A stretch of DNA of 64,000 bases from Geomonas subterranea (GTDB lineage Bacteria > Desulfobacterota > Desulfuromonadia > Geobacterales > Geobacteraceae): contig NZ_CP077683.1 of NCBI RefSeq assembly GCF_019063845.1, positions 2,046,001-2,110,000 on the forward strand, given 5' to 3'. How positions within the stretch are numbered: position 1 is the stretch's first letter; each line of letters begins with the position of its first letter. A program made the position numbers and the translations under genes. Shown here in pieces: positions 56,933 to 64,000 of this stretch. The notes beneath the pieces were generated by a model. The model ran no database searches. It was not told the DNA's origin and was given only the letters and a program-made list of their open reading frames with translations.

Positions 56933-58570
56933 ATGAAATCTTTTGACGCGATGTACGGTATAGACGAGGCGATTAACTCACTCCTGCTCGAAATGGCGCA
57001 GCAGCGCTCAATGGACCGGCTGTTCCAGTTGGTGACCACAAGACTTGCCGAGTTCCCCACGGTCGCCTTGGCCAGGATCTGGCTCATCAAGCCCGGCGAC
57101 GTTTGCCAAACCTGCAACATGATGGCTGAGTGTTACGATCAGGAAACCTGTCTGCACCTCGTCGCCAGCGCCGGGAGATCGATCTGCGACTTGGAGGCAG
57201 ACTGGACACGCCTCGACGGCGAACACAGAAGGTTCCCCATGGGCGCACGCAAGGTGGGGCACATCGCGTCGACAGGGAAACCGGTCGTGGTCGAAAACAT
57301 GGAGCAGGACACCAAGTGGATCGCCTATCGCGACTGGGCCCGGAAGGAAGAGATTCTTGGTTTTGCTGGGCAGCCCTTGGTCTTTAGGGGCGAGGTACTC
57401 GGTGTCTTGGCGATCTTCACCCACGTCACCTTGAACCACTCCATCCTCTATAACCTCAGGTTGATTGCGGACCACACTGCATCGGCGCTGGCAAACGCCC
57501 TCGCCTTTGATGAAATCGAGCAGCTACGGAAAAAATTGGAGCTGGAAAACACCTACCTAAGGGATGAACTGCTTGAGGTCGCATCGCTGGGAGGGATCGT
57601 CGGTAAGAGTGCGGTGCTGCAAAAAGTCCTGAACCAGGTTGAGCTGGTTGCGCCCACCAATGCGAGCGTGCTGGTCCTAGGTGAATCCGGGACTGGGAAG
57701 GAACTAGTGGCAAGGGAGATCCACCACAGGAGCCTCCGTCACAACAAGACGATGATCAAGGTGAACTGTGCATCCTTCCCAAGGGAACTTTTCGCAAGCG
57801 AATTCTTTGGGCACGCTAAGGGCTCTTTCACCGGTGCCATGACCGCGCGGGAGGGGAGGTTCAGCGCTGCGGACGGCAGCACCCTTTTCCTGGATGAGGT
57901 GGGCGAGATTCCGCTTGAGCTGCAGAGCAAGTTGCTTCGTGTTCTTCAGGAGGGGGAATACGAACGGGTGGGAGAAAACCTGACCAGGAAGGTCGACGTG
58001 CGCATCATCGCCGCCACCAATAGGGATCTGAAGCACGAAGTGAAGGCCGGGCGCTTTAGGGAGGATCTTTATTTCCGCCTCAACGTGTTCCCGATCGAGG
58101 TGCCCCCCTTGAGGGCGCGCAGAGAGGACATAGGACTTCTCGCCGATCACTTCCTGCAACTGTCCACGCGCAAAATGAATCGCACAGACCTGAAGCTGAC
58201 AGTGGGACAAATCGCCGAATTGCAACAGTACGACTGGCCGGGGAACGTGCGTGAATTACACAACCTTATTGAGCGCGCCGTCATTGCCACGCGGTCCGGG
58301 ACGCTGAAGCTTGAGCTTCCTAAAAATGCAGAAGGTGTGCAGGAAGCAATTGGTAAAGCTGCGGGTCCGGCAGACACCAAGCAAGGCGTACTGACCGAAG
58401 CGGAAATGGTAAAGCTGCAGCGGGCAAACACCCTTGCCGCGCTACAGCAGTGCGATTGGAAGATCTATGGCGAGGGAGGTGCTGCCGAAATCCTGGGGAT
58501 CAAGCCGACCACGCTTACCACGAGGATGAAGACAATGGGCTTGAGCAGACCCCTAAATATCACTAGATGA
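56933..58570 (+). CDS. Sigma-54-dependent activator (GAF, AAA+, Fis-type HTH)
   Basis: 545 aa. A GAF sensor domain (about 15-190) contains a cysteine group [10 protein letters not shown]...C that could hold a metal or Fe-S cluster. The AAA+ domain has Walker A GESGTGKE (250-257), the sigma-54-contact loop as GSFTGA (297-302; usual GAFTGA), Walker [12 protein letters not shown] and an R-finger region. A C-terminal helix-turn-helix ([20 protein letters not shown]) resembles FhlA/NorR. No SD is obvious at ATG 56933. It is divergent from the 22-gene operon and is the obvious regulator of it. The ligand is unknown. Confidence 0.93.
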   Translation: MKSFDAMYGIDEAINSLLLEMAQQRSMDRLFQLVTTRLAEFPTVALARIWLIKPGDVCQTCNMMAECYDQETCLHLVASAGRSICDLEADWTRLDGEHRRFPMGARKVGHIASTGKPVVVENMEQDTKWIAYRDWARKEEILGFAGQPLVFRGEVLGVLAIFTHVTLNHSILYNLRLIADHTASALANALAFDEIEQLRKKLELENTYLRDELLEVASLGGIVGKSAVLQKVLNQVELVAPTNASVLVLGESGTGKELVAREIHHRSLRHNKTMIKVNCASFPRELFASEFFGHAKGSFTGAMTAREGRFSAADGSTLFLDEVGEIPLELQSKLLRVLQEGEYERVGENLTRKVDVRIIAATNRDLKHEVKAGRFREDLYFRLNVFPIEVPPLRARREDIGLLADHFLQLSTRKMNRTDLKLTVGQIAELQQYDWPGNVRELHNLIERAVIATRSGTLKLELPKNAEGVQEAIGKAAGPADTKQGVLTEAEMVKLQRANTLAALQQCDWKIYGEGGAAEILGIKPTTLTTRMKTMGLSRPLNITR

Positions 58571-58764
58571 TGTTTCAGCTCCTTTCGAGACTTGTTTGCA
58601 ACTTCCAGTCGTCCACACGGAAACAACCGGATGAAGAGGTAGCCAGCAGGATAAACCCAAACCAATTGCCGGTAGAAAACCTTAACTGGCGGCTCGGAGT
58701 TTGATTGCCGTAGTGAAAGGAGTGGTATCCTTCACGGGGAACGATATCTTCAATCGCTGCATCC

Positions 58765-59949
58765 TCATCGTGAAAAAGTCTCTACGGATAAAACCCCATC
58801 AAGGATTCCGATCATTTCGTCTATATCCTTTTTAGAGACATTCAGGGCCGGCATGAAGCGCAGCAGGGTTGGCCGTGGCGCGTTCAGCAGCAGCCCCCAA
58901 TCCCTTGCCCTCTCCACTACTGCCTCAGCAATTTCGTATTTCAGGTCAAGCGCCAACAACAACCCCCTCCCCTGAACTGTCCCCAATCCATGCCTTCGAG
59001 CCAGTTCTTCCAACCGGAGAGCAAGATAGTCTCCGTGTTCGCGAACTCGCTCCAGAAACTGAGGCTCAATAAGCGCATCCAACACAGCACAACCAACTGC
59101 AGCCATAAGAGGATTACCGTTGTAGGTCCCGCCCTGGTCACCAGGATCGAAACAGCTGACTTCCTCTTTCGCCAAGACCGCGGCAAGGGGGACACCTGCA
59201 CCTATTCCTTTGCCGAGCGTCATGATATCCGGTTCCACTCCGGACTGCTCATAGGCGAAAAGCTTTCCTGTGCGCCCCATGCCGGTCTGAACCTCGTCGA
59301 GGATGAGAAGTACCCCCCTCTCTCTGGTCAACTTACGTAACTCTTTCAGGAAGCATTCTGAGGCAGGGATCACTCCCGCCTCCCCAAAAATGGGCTCCAA
59401 CATAACCGCAGCAGTCTTCTCGGTTACAACAGCATCTACCGCGTCAATGTCGTTGAGAGGAACCTTGAGGAAACCCGGCACTTTTGGCTCGAAAAGTTCC
59501 TTCCACTGGGGCTTGCCAGAGGCGGACATGGTGGCCAACGTCCTCCCGTGGAAGCTGTTCTCCATGGTGACTATCTCGTAGGCACCACCGCGGTATTTGC
59601 AGCCCCATTTGCGCGCCAGCTTAATAGCGCCTTCGTTAGCCTCGGCTCCGCTATTCGTAAAAAACACCCTGTCAAAGCAGCTATTCTTCGAGAGTTTGGT
59701 CGCGAGATCGAGGGCTGGTCCATTGTAGAAGGCGGGGCTTGGATTGATCAGGCTATTGGCTTGACGAGTTAACGCATCGACTACAATTTCGGGCGAATGC
59801 CCAAACGTGTTAACGGCCCACCCTTGGATGAAATCCAGATACTCCTTCCCGTGCTGATCTACAAGCCTTGCCCCTTTCCCATGTGTCATTATGATCGGAG
59901 GCCGTTTGGCAATGGCCATCAACGAATCGAACTGATCCTGTTCTGTCAT
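58765..59949 (-). CDS. Class III PLP aminotransferase, ArgD-like
   Basis: 394 aa from ATG 59949; the 15-codon longer frame is less likely. Acetylornithine aminotransferase-like features: [57 protein letters not shown] and PLP lysine in [15 protein letters not shown]. It would transfer an amino group from an omega-amino acid to 2-oxoglutarate. It is last in a minus-strand set (48 nt after lrgB) and convergent with the activator gene. Confidence 0.88.
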   Translation of the reverse strand: MTEQDQFDSLMAIAKRPPIIMTHGKGARLVDQHGKEYLDFIQGWAVNTFGHSPEIVVDALTRQANSLINPSPAFYNGPALDLATKLSKNSCFDRVFFTNSGAEANEGAIKLARKWGCKYRGGAYEIVTMENSFHGRTLATMSASGKPQWKELFEPKVPGFLKVPLNDIDAVDAVVTEKTAAVMLEPIFGEAGVIPASECFLKELRKLTRERGVLLILDEVQTGMGRTGKLFAYEQSGVEPDIMTLGKGIGAGVPLAAVLAKEEVSCFDPGDQGGTYNGNPLMAAVGCAVLDALIEPQFLERVREHGDYLALRLEELARRHGLGTVQGRGLLLALDLKYEIAEAVVERARDWGLLLNAPRPTLLRFMPALNVSKKDIDEMIGILDGVLSVETFSR

Positions 59950-59997
59950 ACTCTGTCCTATTGCAAAGAATGGATTTAAGCGACGCCGTTTCAAGTA

Positions 59998-60684
59998 TCA
60001 GGGGGCGATCGCCACTACTAACGGCACGAGAGCCGCAGTGATAATTCCGGCAAGCGTCATTGCCAATCCAGCCATCGCGCCCTGTTGTTCACCTTCAACA
60101 AATGCCATTGCCGTGCCTTGCCCGTGTGCTGCTGTGCCCAGTGCAAGACCTCTCGCAATTGGGCTGCTGATCCCGAAAAAAGTCAGCAAACTACCGCCGA
60201 AAACCGACCCAAGAGTCCCAGTCGCAATAACAAACGCCGAAGCTAACGCAGGAACACCTCCATTAATCCCAGCTATTTCGACTGCAAAAGGGATCGTAAC
60301 GCCTTTGGGTAGGATAGAAATCACTACCTCTCGTGGCAATTTCCCAAGGGATGCAGTTAATCCTGCAATTGAAATCGACACCATCGAACCAATACCTACA
60401 CAAGCCACTATAGTAAAAAAATACTGTTGTAGAATCTTGCGCTGCCTGAATAGAGGGACCGCAAGGCCTACCGTCGCCGGCCCCAGCAGGTATGTCATAA
60501 AATTTTTTGCAGGGATATAAGCCTTATAAGGAACTTTCGTGATGAGCAGTATGGTAATAACTAAGCTGGCGCTCAAAAGTACAACATTTATAAATGGATG
60601 CTTATATTTCAGATACAATTTTCGAAAAAACAAATAAGGACAAGTGGTCAGAATGATGCCACACACAATATTTAATTCTGGCAT
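59998..60684 (-). CDS. lrgB: LrgB/CidB-family membrane protein
   Basis: 228 aa, strongly hydrophobic with about six TM helices. Family blocks: LGPATVGLAVPLFRQRKIL, PKGVTIPFAVEIAGINGG and GTAAHGQGTAMAF. It partners LrgA; together they act as a holin-like or pyruvate/glycolate export pair in other bacteria. It overlaps lrgA by 13 nt. Confidence 0.9.
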   Translation of the reverse strand: MPELNIVCGIILTTCPYLFFRKLYLKYKHPFINVVLLSASLVITILLITKVPYKAYIPAKNFMTYLLGPATVGLAVPLFRQRKILQQYFFTIVACVGIGSMVSISIAGLTASLGKLPREVVISILPKGVTIPFAVEIAGINGGVPALASAFVIATGTLGSVFGGSLLTFFGISSPIARGLALGTAAHGQGTAMAFVEGEQQGAMAGLAMTLAGIITAALVPLVVAIAP

Positions 60685-61043
60685 TTCACCTTTCCTTTTT
60701 CGATGAACTGGGTGGTGTAGCCAACCGACAGCAATGTCAATGCCGTGCTGACAATGATTGCCGCAACCAGTGCCAATCCATAGAGGTAAAAAGTGGTTCC
60801 CCAGTTCATTAAATCAACAGCTATCGGGATAAAGAAAAACATCAAGTGCTTAATCAGAAAATCTGCAGCGGTTTGTACATCGTCCAACTTGAGAACACCG
60901 AGAGACAGTAGTGCAAAAAGCAGACACACACCCACTACATTTCCTGGGACAGGAATATGCAGTGAGGATGCTAATAAGTTGCCGATCCAGTATATGACAC
61001 ACAGAATCACTACCTGCCTTGCGAAAACCCATGACTTTGCCAT
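60672..61043 (-). CDS. lrgA: LrgA/CidA-family holin-like membrane protein
   Basis: 123 aa with four TM helices. LrgA signature IPVPGNVVGVCLLFALLSLG and FLIKHLMFFFIPIAVDLM. Encoded just ahead of lrgB with overlap. In plants and some bacteria LrgAB homologs transport glycolate or pyruvate, which would suit a locus with 2-hydroxy-acid oxidation nearby; this link is speculative. Confidence 0.88.
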   Translation of the reverse strand: MAKSWVFARQVVILCVIYWIGNLLASSLHIPVPGNVVGVCLLFALLSLGVLKLDDVQTAADFLIKHLMFFFIPIAVDLMNWGTTFYLYGLALVAAIIVSTALTLLSVGYTTQFIEKGKVKCQN

Positions 61044-61078
61044 CCATTCCCCTTTCGGTCGCCAATCACAAAATGGCG

Positions 61079-61384
61079 CTAGCCGTGCTTGAAGAAGTGC
61101 CAGAGCAGGTCAACCCTCCCCCTCAGCAGCAAGCGACGTCCGGAGTACGCCATAACCTCTCGGATCTTGGCCCTCTGGATGTTTCCGTAGCAGTGGATTT
61201 TGCAATCATTGCAGGTAGGTTTGGGATCAAGCGGGCACTTCTTGCGCCGCGATTCGGAATAGGCAAGCAACTCCCGACACTCCTGGCACAGTGCCCCCTT
61301 TGGAGATTGGTGCTTGCCTCTGCAGTAGGTCTCGATGAAAAGCACCAAGGTCCGAAGGTCATCATCAATATTGGCTTTACTCAT
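61079..61384 (-). CDS. YgbA-type nitric-oxide-responsive Cys-rich protein
   Basis: 101 aa. Pattern FIETYCRGKHQ, LCQECRELLAYSESRRKKCP, PTCNDCKIHCY and IREVMAYSGRRLL is that of the YgbA_NO family, whose E. coli member is induced by NO and sits in NsrR regulons. Six or more conserved Cys suggest metal binding. Its role is thought to relate to recovery of amino-acid synthesis after NO stress. Confidence 0.85.
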   Translation of the reverse strand: MSKANIDDDLRTLVLFIETYCRGKHQSPKGALCQECRELLAYSESRRKKCPLDPKPTCNDCKIHCYGNIQRAKIREVMAYSGRRLLLRGRVDLLWHFFKHG

Positions 61385-61428
61385 TCATCACACTCGATGC
61401 ATTCGAATTTGGGGACATGCTTACCAAG

Positions 61429-62373
61429 CTAAGGCGTTGTCGTGTCTGCATATTGGGTTGCAACAGTTTGGGGAGCGATCGTCGTGCCTAGGGTGTACTC
61501 AGGAAACTTTCCGCTAAGATGAGCCAAAAGGGACTCTGCCCCCTCACGGACGATGATGTCACCGAGCCTGATCCGACCGAGACCTTCAGCTTTCTCTATG
61601 TACCAGTCCAGCACCTCTTTGATGAACCCGATCACCTGTTCCTCGGGGAGGAATGTTGCATACAGGGTTCCGATGAGCGGGTGGCGTCCCCATTTCCCAC
61701 CTATCCTTACCGAGTATCCTCGCTTGGCCACTTTCCAGGCTCCGGTCGGGCAGGACTTGACACAGTCCCCGCAATTGACGCATTTGCTCGGGCAGTAGAC
61801 GACACAGCCTCCGTCCATTGAAATGGCCCCTTCACGGCATGCCTTGGCGCACACTCCACAACCGACACACTCGTCGGGAGTCAAGGCTGGCGAAAGTGCA
61901 CCCTGGAATCCGACGTCGTTCAACGCTGACTTTGGACAATCGATGGGACAACCGGCAAAACACACCTTGAATTTGTGATGGGTGGTCTCGGTCCCAAACA
62001 ACTTCTCGTCAACCTCAAGAGCCGCTTTCTGGGTGTCGACCAAGCCATTGGGGTTGTACTCGCAACCGCCGCAGGCGGTCGGCACCCTGACCCTGGCGCC
62101 TACCGACGCAACCTTCTGCTGTTCTTCTCCCAATTCAGCGACCACCTTGTCAAAGTCAGCATGGTTTATGTTGACCAGTTCAATGGACTGGCGCACCGAT
62201 AAATGCACGTGGCCTTTGCCGTACTTCTGTGCAACCTCTGCGATCCTCATCAGGCGGTCGACCGACAAGCGCCCCCCTGGTACGCGCATCCTCACGGTGA
62301 AAAGATCCTTTCCCCGCTCCTTTATGAAGCCGTCCGACTTAAGCTTTTCAATGTCGACCTTGTTCAGCGTCAC
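61429..62373 (-). CDS. Siroheme/4Fe-4S sulfite-reductase-like protein with ferredoxin domain
   Basis: 314 aa. An N-terminal nitrite/sulfite reductase ferredoxin-like half-domain (LFTVRMRVPGGRLS) leads to the siroheme-cluster cysteines (TACGGCEYNP and CFAGCPIDCPKS). Two ferredoxin motifs follow (CVGCGVCAKAC and CVNCGDCVKSC). It resembles AsrC-like or small assimilatory reductases of anaerobes. Substrate (sulfite, nitrite or hydroxylamine) cannot be told apart from sequence. The gene lies between the methyltransferase and YgbA genes with gaps of 59 and 44 nt. Confidence 0.82.
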   Translation of the reverse strand: MTLNKVDIEKLKSDGFIKERGKDLFTVRMRVPGGRLSVDRLMRIAEVAQKYGKGHVHLSVRQSIELVNINHADFDKVVAELGEEQQKVASVGARVRVPTACGGCEYNPNGLVDTQKAALEVDEKLFGTETTHHKFKVCFAGCPIDCPKSALNDVGFQGALSPALTPDECVGCGVCAKACREGAISMDGGCVVYCPSKCVNCGDCVKSCPTGAWKVAKRGYSVRIGGKWGRHPLIGTLYATFLPEEQVIGFIKEVLDWYIEKAEGLGRIRLGDIIVREGAESLLAHLSGKFPEYTLGTTIAPQTVATQYADTTTP

Positions 62374-62432
62374 GTGTAATTCTCCTTAGAGTATTCTGCC
62401 CCGGCTGGGGGCAATATCTCGTTTTATTATGT

Positions 62433-63113
62433 TTAGTTGCGACGCCTGCATAGAACAATCCAAAACCAGTTCCCACAAGTGTCGCGTTCAGAGGTATAAC
62501 TGGTGTGTTCCAGTTCCCGCTCTTCCATTGCTTCAATTTCGAAATGCTCCGAAAACCTCCATAGTATCTCTTCGCGTGTGAAGAAGTGATAAACCAGCCC
62601 GTCCAGTCCTTCTGATCCCATGACAAAGGTATCTTGCTCAATTTCGCGCCCCTGGGCCCTGGCTTTTGGGTACAGTGCATTCGATGTCGACCGCACGGAA
62701 CAGAACAATGCTCCGCCGGGCCTGAGCACTCGGTTTATCTCGCGAAGCATGACGTCTATCTGATTGGTCTGCCCAAGGTGGATCATTCGCCAGGCAAGAG
62801 CGAGATCAAATGAATCCGAAGCCACTTCCATGCGCGTTGCATCACCCGCAATCACATGGGCACCGGGATAGGCGGTCACCTGCTCCAGCGATGTGGCTAC
62901 GGCATTGGCGGATATGTCGAGTCCGAGGACGGAAAAACCGTGTTCAGCAAACAAGGCGACGTGGCGTCCCAAGCCGCAGCCGACATCAATTACCCTTTTC
63001 ACCCCCATGCCCTTGAATCGGTCAATTGATTTGACCACAATCTCGTCCGGTGATTCGAGGCCGTACCGCCTGCTCGTTATCACCTGGTCCCAGGCCTCTG
63101 CCTGTGTCAACAT
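62433..63113 (-). CDS. SAM-dependent methyltransferase
   Basis: 226 aa from ATG 63113, which overlaps the radical SAM stop by 7 nt. Class I motifs: VIDVGCGLGRHVALFAEHG (motif I), LGLDIS, GDATRMEV, SFDLALAWRMIHL and LRPGGALFCSV. Substrate unknown. Coupling to the radical SAM gene suggests that both act on the same molecule. Confidence 0.85.
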   Translation of the reverse strand: MLTQAEAWDQVITSRRYGLESPDEIVVKSIDRFKGMGVKRVIDVGCGLGRHVALFAEHGFSVLGLDISANAVATSLEQVTAYPGAHVIAGDATRMEVASDSFDLALAWRMIHLGQTNQIDVMLREINRVLRPGGALFCSVRSTSNALYPKARAQGREIEQDTFVMGSEGLDGLVYHFFTREEILWRFSEHFEIEAMEERELEHTSYTSERDTCGNWFWIVLCRRRN

Positions 63114-64000
63114 GGTGCGTCCACCAATTGGGCCAAAGCTTCTACGCTGGCAGCGCAACAGTTACATTTGGCGCATCCGCCTTTCCCTTGGGAGGGATCT
63201 AAGCCGTATCTCTTCAATATTTTCCCGACTTCGGTATAGATGGCACTCATAGTCTCACTCTTAGGAGGAAGGGCATCCTCCATTTGCGACCCGATGATCG
63301 GTCTGAAAGCCGTGACAAAGGGGACAACACCGCGCTTGGCGATCTCTTCAGCCCCCTTTATCGTCGATTGGTGAGGTTCTAGGCCGCCGATTAGCCAGGA
63401 CGAGACGTTCGGGGCCCCGAAAACCTTCCCTGAGTATTCAAGAATGTCGAGGTATTCACTCTGTGTCGTTTTACCTTTGCCGGGGATGATGGCACGGCGC
63501 AGTTCCTCATCCCATATCTCGATGTTGAAACTGATCGAATCGAGTCCCGCCTCCTTGAACCTATCGATCCAACCATAGTCCGACATCGGTGCGATTTGCG
63601 CTGCCAGAGGGATGCCGCTCACCTCGCGTACCGCCTTTATCACCTCGAGGTACATGGCGGCCCCTTTATCGCTCCCGGCAAGGGTCCCTGCGTTGATGTT
63701 CAACTCATGATAACGGCCCGGCTCAGCGTCCTCGATGCTGGCTACTATCCGCGCCAGCTTCTCGGGATCTTTTCTGGCACCCTCCCGGTCATGAGTGAGG
63801 CCGCAGAAAGCGCAACCTTCTTCATCATGCTTGAACACGCAGAAGTTCGTCAGCGAGGTTGCCAGAATGTTGTTCCCGTGAATCTGGACGTAAGAGCCAA
63901 AGCTGGTCCCGTCCTCCAGGCAGCTGCTGTACCAGGCAGGATCGGGAACTAGGTTCATCTCGCAGATGAATTCGCCGTCCCTAAGCAATGCGCCCGCGAG
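63107..64000 (-). CDS. Second radical SAM protein of MSMEG_0568-like type; 5' end outside window
   Basis: At least 297 codons; the frame remains open to the edge, so the start is missing. Cluster cysteines CVFKHDEEGCAFCG have CX8CX2C spacing, near that of the paralog at 54050 (CX9CX2C). The C-terminus has GGCAKCNCCAAS, again like the paralog. Further shared logic: NINAGTLAGSDKGAAMYLEV and SFNIEIWDEELRRAIIPGK correspond to the paralog's TLTSGTTEPVSD and GIHIESFDPVVRRR. A divergent paralog with its own methyltransferase. Confidence 0.8.
   Translation of the reverse strand, partial: LAGALLRDGEFICEMNLVPDPAWYSSCLEDGTSFGSYVQIHGNNILATSLTNFCVFKHDEEGCAFCGLTHDREGARKDPEKLARIVASIEDAEPGRYHELNINAGTLAGSDKGAAMYLEVIKAVREVSGIPLAAQIAPMSDYGWIDRFKEAGLDSISFNIEIWDEELRRAIIPGKGKTTQSEYLDILEYSGKVFGAPNVSSWLIGGLEPHQSTIKGAEEIAKRGVVPFVTAFRPIIGSQMEDALPPKSETMSAIYTEVGKILKRYGLDPSQGKGGCAKCNCCAASVEALAQLVDAPC

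Overview
The window looks like a chromosomal segment of a Geobacter/Geomonas-type bacterium (Desulfuromonadales). The evidence is high G+C coding, a large gltB/gltD pair, a hybrid sensor kinase, a ligand-domain-free chemoreceptor, a PEP-CTERM protein and repeated use of sigma-54 promoters. The species assignment is inference from gene content; no marker gene was searched.

Layout. 1-6.2 kb: a giant secreted subtilisin-like protease (minus strand, running off the left edge) with beta-propeller, Ig-like, InlB-type and RCC1 repeats, then small genes (a secreted Cys-rich protein, a CsbD-like protein, a zinc-ribbon protein). 6.6-11.3 kb: a hybrid histidine kinase convergent with a chemoreceptor. 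11.8-18.0 kb: gltBD for ammonium assimilation, with a sigma-54-like promoter and a clear terminator. 18.1-26.8 kb: a MocR-type regulator divergent from a PNPOx-like gene, an HD-GYP/HEAT-repeat pair, a PEP-CTERM protein behind a consensus sigma-54 promoter, a response regulator, small genes and a TMEM175-like channel.

26.96 kb: the displaced 3' half of an initiator tRNA-fMet with its terminator. This is the expected scar of an integrated element lying to the right. Behind it come an A+T-rich three-gene Detocs anti-phage system (27.4-32.5 kb), a decayed AAA-ATPase gene, an iteron/DnaA-box array resembling a plasmid origin, and a plasmid-type small gene. A DapL-like aminotransferase and an MFS transporter follow.

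38.4-56.7 kb: the main discovery candidate, a run of 22 minus-strand genes with overlaps or short gaps throughout. It joins four members of the cyanobacterial/mycobacterial nitrogen-starvation (Nit1C) set (MSMEG_0572/Sll0783, radical SAM MSMEG_0568, GNAT MSMEG_0567, AIR-synthase-like Sll0787) to the carbamoyl-transfer set FdrA/DUF1116/DUF2877 plus carbamate kinase. It also holds a GlcD/GlcF-type oxidase pair, a Tau/Ssu-type ABC importer, an MBL-fold hydrolase, PyrR and LOG. An amidohydrolase stands where the Nit1C nitrilase is usually found. A divergent GAF/AAA+/Fis activator, a sigma-54 promoter and three GTTG/CAAC inverted repeats suggest that one switch controls the locus. I infer catabolism of an imported small nitrogen compound to carbamoyl phosphate, yielding ATP, NH3 and CO2.

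58.8-64.0 kb: a convergent minus-strand set with a class III aminotransferase, LrgAB, a YgbA-type NO-responsive protein, a siroheme/ferredoxin protein, a methyltransferase and a second radical SAM protein, cut by the right edge.
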